The notes below the pieces were generated by a model. It worked only from the letters and a program-made list of their open reading frames with translations, ran no database searches and had not been told where the DNA came from. Below, one piece after another: positions 6,734-12,324 of a DNA stretch of 18,031 nucleotides. Every line of letters starts with the position of its first letter. Positions within the stretch are counted from its first letter, which is position 1. The position numbers were made by a program, and so were the translations under genes. This DNA is from Microcaldota archaeon (GTDB taxonomy: Archaea > Micrarchaeota > Micrarchaeia > Norongarragalinales > UBA8480). Location of the stretch: NCBI GenBank assembly GCA_023247085.1, contig JAHFHC010000018.1, positions 1 through 18,031 of the forward strand, written 5' to 3'.

Positions 6734-9700
6734 TTGTTCTCCAGTGAACCCTAGTCTTTTTACATCTGGTTTTTCAGCTTTTTGAACAACTGCGTTGGCG
6801 ATGTTGATTATCCCTTTTTCGGTTGGTACAACAGGGTTAGCGGTTTGTCCACTTGAAATTAATAGCGTGGTTTGCTTTGTTGCACTGCGTTTTTGTACGT
6901 ACTCGCGTTCCAAAACGCGGAACACGTAGTCGACCATGCTAGTTGCATTGTTTATTTCTTCGTCGCCTGCAACTACCCCGCTTGGTTCAAAGCGCGTAAA
7001 TGCAAATGTATCCACATATTCTTGCAACGGTACACCGTATTGTAATCCTTTACTAACTGCAATTGCAAAGCAGTTGAGAATAGACCTGTAACCTGCCCCT
7101 TCTTTGTACATGTCTATGAAAATTTCACCTAAGCCGCCGTCGGGGTATTCTCCTGTCCGCAAGTGTATTTTATGCCCGCCGATTCGTGCCTCTTGTACGA
7201 ATCCGGTGCGTTTTGTTGGCAAGCGTTTCTTTTGACCTCGCAAGAGAATCTCTTCATGTAATTGCTTTGCGTCAACTTTTTCATTTATGTCATTTTCATC
7301 TTTTCCAATAAGTTTTGTTAATTCATCTTCTTCGCTGGCGGTACTGTTCAATGGCTGTGATAATTTGCTCCCGTCGCGGTAAAGCGCAATAGCTTTTAAC
7401 ATATAATTCCAGCTTTTATTGTAAGCACTTTTCACATCTTGAATCGTTGCCTCGTTTGGCATGTTAATTGTCTTGCTAATTGCCCCGCTTATAAACGGCT
7501 GGACAACTGACATCATTTTGAGATGTGCATCGTATTGGATGAATCGCTTGCCGTACTTTCCACACTTGTTAGCGCAGTCGAATATCTCATAATGTTCTTG
7601 TTTTAAGTGAGGCGCGCCTTCGATTGTCATTGTACCGCATACGTAGTTATTAGCATCTTGGATTTCCTTGTCGGTATAATTCAATGCTTTTAGCATGTTG
7701 AAGTCACTGTTGGCAAGTTGTTGTTTTGTGAACCCAATTTTTTGGCAAAACTCTTCGCCTAAAGTAAATTTGTTGAATACAAAAGTCAAGTCAAATGCAG
7801 TTGCAATTTGTTTTTCTATTTCTGCGATTTTGTCGTCAGTGAATCCTTTTTGCTTGAGGGATTCAACATTAATGTGTGGGCAACCGTTTAGCGTTGATTT
7901 TCCTTTGCAATAGTCTTCAATATCGCGTATTTGTACTTCAGTGTAGCCGAGGCGCTTAAGTGATTTTTTCACGCTTTGATTAACGATCTTTAAGTAACCG
8001 CCCCCTGCTAACTTCTTGTACTTTACAATTGCAAAGTCAGGTTCAACTCCAGTTGTGTCACAATCCATCTGTAAACCTATAGTTCCAGTTGGTGCAATTA
8101 CTGTAACTTGTCCATTGCGATAGCCGTATTGTTCGCCGAGTTCAAGTGCATTGTCCCAACATTCGCGCGCTGCTTTTAACATGTACGCGGGGCATTGCGT
8201 TGCGTTTATTCCAACTGGTCTAATTGTTAATTTTTCATATTCTTCTGCAGGCGCATTGTAAGCTGCTCGCCTGTGGTTTCGAATAACTTTTAGCATGTGT
8301 TCTTTGTTGCGCTGATAAGCCGGAAACGAGCCAAGACACTGTGCCATTTCTGCGCTAGTTGCATATGCTTGTCCGCATAGCATTGCGGAAATTGAACCTG
8401 CAATTGCCCTTCCTTTGTCGCTGTCGTAAGGGATGCCCAGTACCATTAGTAGTGTTCCTAAATTAGCAAACCCTAAGCCCAAGTTTCTATAATTGTGCGT
8501 TCCCATTGCGATTTCTTTACTTGGAAAGTGCGCCATTAACACGCTGATTTCAAGCACTATTGTCCATAGTCGAGTAGCATGGATAAATTCATTTACTTTG
8601 AATTCGCCTGTATCTTCGTTTAAAAATTTCATTAAATTTATACTAGCTAAATTGCAAGAAGTGTCATCTAAGTGCACGTATTCGCTGCATGGGTTAGTTG
8701 CATTTATTTTTCCATCAACTGGACAAGTGTGCCATTCTTGAATAGTGTCATCATATTGTAACCCTGGATCCGCGCATGCCCAAGCCGCGTAAGCGATTTT
8801 ATCGTATAATTCACTTGCTTTTACCCTGCGCATTGTTTGTCCATTTGTGCGACTAGTTAAATTCCAATAACCGTCACTTGCAACTGTATTGAGAAACTCG
8901 TTTGTAACCCGCACGCTATTGTTACTGTTTTGCCCGCTTACAGTCTCGTATGCTTTACCTTCATAATGCATGTCGAACACATCTGCTGCTTCGAATCTCT
9001 CCACGCCTTGTTCAACTAATTGCAATGCCCGAGTTACAACTGAAAAAGGCACTTGCTCGGTTAATGCATCTACAATAACTGCTTTCAATTTTTCACTGTT
9101 CTTCCAATTAGTTGTATTCTCTTGTTTTGCAGTGCGCATGATTGCTGCTACATGCCCGCTTATAATCCGGCTACCGGTGTACATGTCTGCCACTTTGGCT
9201 TCTTCTTGCGTTTTCCACATCACAAATTCTTCAATTTCCGGGTGGTCAACATTAAGAATAACCATTTTTGCCGCTCGCCGTGTTGTTCCACCGCTTTTAA
9301 CAGCTCCAGCTGCCCTGTCAAAAATTTTTAAGAAACTCATTAAACCAGAACTAGTTCCGCCACCGCTGAGTTTCTCGCCGCGTCCGCGAATGTTAGAGAA
9401 ATTCGAGCCAGTTCCGCTTCCATATTTAAACACTCGCGCTTCACGCAGCACAAGGTCAAATATCCCGCCATCGTTTAACAAGTCATCTTTAACGCTTTGA
9501 ATAAAGCACGCTTGCGCTTGTGGTCTACTGTACGCATCTTCACTTGCTTTTAACTCCCCGGTTTTTACATCAACGTAATAGTGGCCTTGCCCGTTTCCGC
9601 GAATGCCATAAGCATATGCTAATCCGGTGTTGAACCATTGTGGGCTGTTCGGTGAAGCCATTTGGTGAACTAACATGAATTGTAATTCGTCTTCAAAAGC

Positions 9701-10120
9701 TTGAGCGTCATCTGCACTTGCAAAATAATTATACTTCTCTCCCCAGCTGCGCCAACAACCAGCTAATCGCCTAACTACTTGCTTTACGCTCCTTTCCCCG
9801 CCTAAAATTTGTTTGCCGTTCTCATCGAGCAACGGTGTTCCATCTACATTAAACTGTGGAACGCCCGTTTTGCGAAAATACTTCTGTGCTACAATGTCCG
9901 TTGCAACTTGAGTCCAATTCTTCGGGATCTCTAAATTTTTCAATTCAAAAACAACGCTGCCATCTTTATTGCGAATAATACTGGTGCGGTACTCGTACTC
10001 TGTTGAATTAAGTGGGTCTTCACCTGCTTTTGTAAATAGCCTATTTATTTTCATTCCGCCAACTGGAACTTGAAGTACAATTGTTTTTTCCTTGTCAAAA
10101 TTCGCGTTATCAGCTACCAT
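6647..10120 (-). CDS. nrdJ: Adenosylcobalamin-dependent (class II) ribonucleotide reductase
   Basis: Reduces ribonucleotides to deoxyribonucleotides using a B12-derived thiyl radical. It has 1157 residues, close to the bacterial-type NrdJ length of about 1200. Active-site residues are visible: redox cysteines C205 (QAQACFIQ) and C489 (DDTSCNLAS), and N476, C478 and E480 in NPCSE. PTGTIG lies at 677-682. Residues 721-825 form an insertion of short helical repeats. A TSCPD-type domain starts near 965 (KRLPTKRTGF, GGHKIHL). The C-terminus is a cysteine-rich ribbon with C1130, C1133, C1147 and C1150. No N-terminal ATP-cone is seen; the catalytic part begins by about residue 17. The ATG at 10120 is the first usual start. 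The frame is open back to a TGA at 10214-10216 but holds no ATG, GTG or TTG. The redoxin gene lies 111 nt upstream on the same strand. Confidence 0.95.
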   Translation of the reverse strand: MVADNANFDKEKTIVLQVPVGGMKINRLFTKAGEDPLNSTEYEYRTSIIRNKDGSVVFELKNLEIPKNWTQVATDIVAQKYFRKTGVPQFNVDGTPLLDENGKQILGGERSVKQVVRRLAGCWRSWGEKYNYFASADDAQAFEDELQFMLVHQMASPNSPQWFNTGLAYAYGIRGNGQGHYYVDVKTGELKASEDAYSRPQAQACFIQSVKDDLLNDGGIFDLVLREARVFKYGSGTGSNFSNIRGRGEKLSGGGTSSGLMSFLKIFDRAAGAVKSGGTTRRAAKMVILNVDHPEIEEFVMWKTQEEAKVADMYTGSRIISGHVAAIMRTAKQENTTNWKNSEKLKAVIVDALTEQVPFSVVTRALQLVEQGVERFEAADVFDMHYEGKAYETVSGQNSNNSVRVTNEFLNTVASDGYWNLTSRTNGQTMRRVKASELYDKIAYAAWACADPGLQYDDTIQEWHTCPVDGKINATNPCSEYVHLDDTSCNLASINLMKFLNEDTGEFKVNEFIHATRLWTIVLEISVLMAHFPSKEIAMGTHNYRNLGLGFANLGTLLMVLGIPYDSDKGRAIAGSISAMLCGQAYATSAEMAQCLGSFPAYQRNKEHMLKVIRNHRRAAYNAPAEEYEKLTIRPVGINATQCPAYMLKAARECWDNALELGEQYGYRNGQVTVIAPTGTIGLQMDCDTTGVEPDFAIVKYKKLAGGGYLKIVNQSVKKSLKRLGYTEVQIRDIEDYCKGKSTLNGCPHINVESLKQKGFTDDKIAEIEKQIATAFDLTFVFNKFTLGEEFCQKIGFTKQQLANSDFNMLKALNYTDKEIQDANNYVCGTMTIEGAPHLKQEHYEIFDCANKCGKYGKRFIQYDAHLKMMSVVQPFISGAISKTINMPNEATIQDVKSAYNKSWNYMLKAIALYRDGSKLSQPLNSTASEEDELTKLIGKDENDINEKVDAKQLHEEILLRGQKKRLPTKRTGFVQEARIGGHKIHLRTGEYPDGGLGEIFIDMYKEGAGYRSILNCFAIAVSKGLQYGVPLQEYVDTFAFTRFEPSGVVAGDEEINNATSMVDYVFRVLEREYVQKRSATKQTTLLISSGQTANPVVPTEKGIINIANAVVQKAEKPDVKRLGFTGEQCGKCGSMKVKQNGSCSVCMDCGETTGCS
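7646..7960 (-). other. Helical-repeat insertion inside the RNR
   Basis: RNR residues 721-825 hold four related units: LGYTEVQIRDIEDYC, KGFTDDKIAEIEKQ, IGFTKQQLANSDF and LNYTDKEIQDANNYV. Each is a Gly/Asn-Tyr/Phe-Thr turn followed by a helix. The insertion is known in long bacterial-type NrdJ proteins; its role is not clear from sequence. It reads straight through with flanking sequence intact, so it is not an intein. Confidence 0.6.
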
Positions 10121-10231
10121 ATTGAACTCTCTACCCCCTTCCCCATCTTCTAACTTTTCTCGCTCTTCTACAGCAAAATCGTGTGCTTTTCCTATCTCTC
10201 TTCTTCTAACTATTCAAATTTTTATTTGTTT
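10121..10231 (-). promoter_or_regulatory. Purine-rich RNR leader with an AT-rich hairpin
   Basis: On the sense (minus) strand, about 88 nt before the RNR ATG are strongly purine-rich, ending in GGGGAAGGGGGTAGAGAG, which may serve as ribosome binding site. AGAAGA-type units repeat, and TCTTCTAAC occurs on the plus strand at both 10146-10154 and 10202-10210. At 10209-10239 nested arms, ACTATT/AATAGT and CAAAT/ATTTG, form an AT-rich hairpin that covers the redoxin stop codon. AATAAAAATT inside it could be a separate TATA box for the RNR. Co-transcription with the redoxin and an internal promoter are both possible. Confidence 0.4.
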
Positions 10232-10489
10232 TTAATAGTCAAAAATAATGCTCTTGATTTCCCCAATACTATTAGCGCGTCCGATCTCTTGCTTCTTTTC
10301 GTCAAAAAACACAACAGTAGGTGCTTTTGACACATTAAATACAATTGCTTGCTCGTAACCATCATTTTTAGTAACGTCAAAAACTGTACCTGCAACTTCA
10401 CCGCGTTGCTCTAACTCATTCAAAAATGACTTAACCGGCGGACACGATGGACACGTAGGTGTTGTAAACAAAAAGTAATTTTTCACCAT
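10232..10489 (-). CDS. Glutaredoxin/NrdH-like redoxin, probable RNR electron donor
   Basis: An 85-residue thioredoxin-fold protein. Strand 1 is KNYFLFTT, followed by the redox motif CPSC at residues 13-16 and a helix (PPVKSFLNELEQ). The cis-proline is P57 in KAPTVVFF, and the last strand/helix is EIGRANSIGEIKSIIF. The size and the CxxC suit a small dithiol donor like NrdH or a glutaredoxin. Its place just upstream of the RNR on the same strand suggests it re-reduces that enzyme; this is inference. The frame could extend to a GTG at 10564, adding 25 residues, but the fold begins at MVKNYFLF and GGGAGG lies 12 nt before 10489, so I choose 10489. The upstream region carries the paired palindromes at 10530-10576. 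Confidence 0.85.
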   Translation of the reverse strand: MVKNYFLFTTPTCPSCPPVKSFLNELEQRGEVAGTVFDVTKNDGYEQAIVFNVSKAPTVVFFDEKKQEIGRANSIGEIKSIIFDY

Positions 10490-10529
10490 AATTCCCACAA
10501 ACCTCCCAATATCCCGCCAGCTCCAACGT

Positions 10530-10545
10530 ACACCATATATGGTGG
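10530..10545. promoter_or_regulatory. NrdR-box-like palindrome 1, overlapping the likely TATA box
   Basis: ACACCATATATGGTGG matches the bacterial NrdR-box consensus acaCwAtATaTwGtgt at 13 of 16 positions by direct comparison. The core CCATATATGG is a perfect palindrome and is also the best TATA element for the redoxin gene. It predicts a start near 10512 and a leader of about 23 nt holding GGGAGG. A repressor bound here would block TBP. Confidence 0.6.
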
Positions 10546-10560
10546 ACTGACCTGCGCTTA

Positions 10561-10576
10561 ACACAACCTGTTGTGT
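10561..10576. promoter_or_regulatory. NrdR-box-like palindrome 2
   Basis: ACACAACCTGTTGTGT matches the NrdR-box consensus at 13 of 16 positions. It sits in a longer perfect inverted repeat, TAACACAAC/GTTGTGTTA with a 2-nt centre (10559-10578). It starts exactly 31 bp from palindrome 1, so the two boxes lie on the same helix face with a 15-bp gap, the arrangement known for NrdR operators of RNR genes. Confidence 0.6.
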
Positions 10577-10578
10577 TA

Positions 10579-10860
10579 TGTGTTGGACTATTATACAAGT
10601 GCTGGTGGTTTATAAACGTATTTTTTTGAGACGTAAGCGCGGCGTTTTTTACGCGTGCATTTGTATTTCTCCTCTTAAAATGCGTGCTCGCGAGATCCTT
10701 AGACAAGAAGCGTTCGCTTTTGTTCTAATTTATTGCGTAATTTTTTGTCGTTCAGCCAAAAAGTTGATTTAGTTTAACTTAAATTACTAAAACTCTATGT
10801 TGGTAGTTACACTTCGTATAATAAAGCAGAAAACCCCGAGGCTTTTTTTGAATTCAAAAC
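10579..10860. other. Non-coding spacer between the redoxin operator and the next gene
   Basis: I see no convincing gene here. An open stretch at 10578-10772 (+) has no start signal, no domain and odd composition. Visible items are a TATA-like GTTTATAAACG near 10608-10618, a TATA-like GTATAATAG on the minus strand near 10588-10596, small inverted repeats such as AAGCGTTCGCTT near 10710, and CCCCGAGGC followed by seven T near 10836-10850, which resembles an RNA 3' end on the plus strand. None is strong enough to call an RNA gene. Confidence 0.4.
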
Positions 10861-10870
10861 CTTTATATTG
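10861..10870 (+). promoter_or_regulatory. TATA box of the 136-residue membrane protein gene
   Basis: CTTTATATTG is centred about 28 nt before the ATG at 10893, which supports a leaderless transcript and argues against the longer reading from 10797, whose start would lie upstream of this promoter. Confidence 0.55.
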
Positions 10871-10892
10871 GCAATTTGTTTTGTTTTTGTTT

Positions 10893-11303
10893 ATGAAACT
10901 TTTACCGTTATTTGTCATTCTTTCGCTTTTGTTAGTAACTGCATCAGCGGCGGAAGTGTCATCTGAATCTGGAGTGCCACTGGGCGCTGAAAATACATTT
11001 GGCCAGAACCTTGCTTCTAGTGCTGTGGTAGGAAACCAGTTACAAACCCAAATTGGATCTCTTTTAACTGCGGTTGTCCAATTTGTAGTCTTAGTCACTA
11101 CGGCGATTACAATTGTTTTTCTAGTTTGGGTCATTTTAATGCTTGTTGTACTTCGCAATATAATGAAGCGCGATGACTTAACTGACGGAGAAAAAGTAGG
11201 TTGGGTGCTAATAGTGTTCGGTGCCGGGTTTATCCCCTTCTCTATTTTCGGTTTACTTCTATACGCCTTGGCAAGCGGAAAGAAAAAACCAGTTGGAAAG
11301 TAA
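10893..11303 (+). CDS. Small membrane protein with signal peptide, PLDc_N-like C-terminal half
   Basis: 136 residues from the ATG at 10893. Residues 1 to about 19 are a signal peptide (MKLLPLFVILSLLLVTASA), followed by a short polar exported region. Two membrane segments follow, at about 58-86 (VVQFVVLVTTAITIVFLVWV) and 100-128. The end of the protein, KVGWVLIVFGAGFIPFSIFG then LLLYALASGKKK, resembles the PLDc_N pattern of the 98-residue protein at 6333-6629, so the two may be distant relatives. No catalytic residues are seen; the function is unknown. The frame is open upstream to 10797, but TATA placement and the signal peptide favour 10893. Confidence 0.7.
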   Translation: MKLLPLFVILSLLLVTASAAEVSSESGVPLGAENTFGQNLASSAVVGNQLQTQIGSLLTAVVQFVVLVTTAITIVFLVWVILMLVVLRNIMKRDDLTDGEKVGWVLIVFGAGFIPFSIFGLLLYALASGKKKPVGK

Positions 11304-11350
11304 ATTTTGGGATTGTGAAGGTAGAAAAGACTAGCGCATTCAGAAAAATC

Positions 11351-11358
11351 TTTTATAA
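11351..11358 (+). promoter_or_regulatory. TATA box of the phosphotransferase-like gene
   Basis: TTTTATAA is centred about 28 nt before the ATG at 11382. No Shine-Dalgarno is visible in between, which suggests a leaderless transcript. Confidence 0.55.
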
Positions 11359-11381
11359 CTTATCTAACCTCTTATTTTGAT

Positions 11382-12317
11382 ATGAAACAAAAATTTGTAG
11401 AAAAAATTTTTGCGGAACATAGTTTAGGCAAAGTTGAGTCCGTTGTAAATATTGAAATTGGCTTCACAAACAAAGTCTATTTGGTGAATGACGCTTTTAT
11501 TTTCAAAGTTTGTGAAGATGAGAGCAACGAACAAAAGTTTGAAATTGAGGTTTTTTTCTACAATTTTTTCAAGGATAAAATTCCTGTTCCTAAAATCAGC
11601 GTTTTCGACAAATCCAAAAAGATTTATGGCAAATTTTTCATGATTTATCCCAAGATTGAGGGCGATAATCTGTATTCAAAATGGCATTTGCTGAACAATG
11701 ACCAGAGAAAAATCATCATCTCACAGCTTTGCGATATTTTGAAAGTAATCAACAAATCACCATACGATGAATTTCGGCAAAAGTTTGATATAAATTTTTC
11801 GGACAATTGGCACGACAAAATACTCAATCAAATCCAAAACTCATTAAAGAAAATCGAGGCAAGGAAACTTCTGTCCCCTGAGTTTATCAAAGTCATTAAA
11901 AAATTCGTGGACGACAATCATCACGTTCTCAAAGAACAAAAACTTGCATTACTTTATTGGGATGCTCACTTTGATAATATTCTCGTTCAAGATACAAAGA
12001 TTGTCGGAATTTTGGATTTTGAAAGGACAGACGTTTCTTCAATCGATTTCGTTTTGGATACTGTCAAAAGAATCGTTGAGTATCCGAAAAAGTACATGTC
12101 CGAAAAATTTGAAAAGTTTGCCAAAAAAGAAGACTACGCTCACCTTTTGGATTGGTTTCTAGAATTTTATCCAGAACTTTTTGAATTTGAAAATTTGGAT
12201 AAGAGGTTAGATCTATATGCGGTTGAACACGATTTAGATACTCTTATTTGGTATCCAGATTCTGTGGAAGTTAAACAGATAATAGCGAAAACCGTAAAAT
12301 ATGATGGTTCACTTTAG
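11382..12317 (+). CDS. Aminoglycoside phosphotransferase (APH)-fold kinase-like protein
   Basis: 311 residues with the layout of small-molecule kinases of the APH/choline kinase group. It has a nucleotide-binding turn (IGFTNKVYLV, 26-35), a candidate ATP lysine K42 (AFIFKV), the hinge FFMIYPKIEG at 85-94, the catalytic loop LLYWDAHFDNIL at 190-201 with D194 and N199, and the metal-binding ILDFE at 210-214 with D212. The usual catalytic-loop start is HGD; here it is YWD, so the first His is replaced while Asp and Asn remain. The substrate cannot be told: family members phosphorylate antibiotics, sugars, choline or amino acids, and resistance should not be assumed. The gene is visibly more AT-rich than its neighbours, which hints at recent transfer. 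It converges on the 632-residue surface protein gene with 7 nt between them. Confidence 0.8.
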   Translation: MKQKFVEKIFAEHSLGKVESVVNIEIGFTNKVYLVNDAFIFKVCEDESNEQKFEIEVFFYNFFKDKIPVPKISVFDKSKKIYGKFFMIYPKIEGDNLYSKWHLLNNDQRKIIISQLCDILKVINKSPYDEFRQKFDINFSDNWHDKILNQIQNSLKKIEARKLLSPEFIKVIKKFVDDNHHVLKEQKLALLYWDAHFDNILVQDTKIVGILDFERTDVSSIDFVLDTVKRIVEYPKKYMSEKFEKFAKKEDYAHLLDWFLEFYPELFEFENLDKRLDLYAVEHDLDTLIWYPDSVEVKQIIAKTVKYDGSL

Positions 12318-12324
12318 CTTGTTT

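Noticed and set aside
7646-7960. Possible intein or inserted domain from mobile DNA in nrdJ
   Set aside because: There is no intein splice motif (initial Cys/Ser block, terminal HN-C/S/T), and this helical insertion occurs in other long NrdJ proteins.
8970-9500. 176-codon plus-strand frame inside the RNR
   Set aside because: It is a shadow of nrdJ on the other strand, with low-complexity Ser/Pro/Thr content and no start signal.
10578-10772. 64-codon open frame on the plus strand
   Set aside because: No SD or TATA at a fitting distance, no domain, and many rare-looking Cys/Phe/Arg residues; it is more likely non-coding spacer.
10620-10855. An independent non-coding RNA between a TATA-like box at 10608 and the T run near 10844
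   Set aside because: Internal T runs and lack of a coherent fold make a stable RNA unlikely; there is no known RNA family signature.
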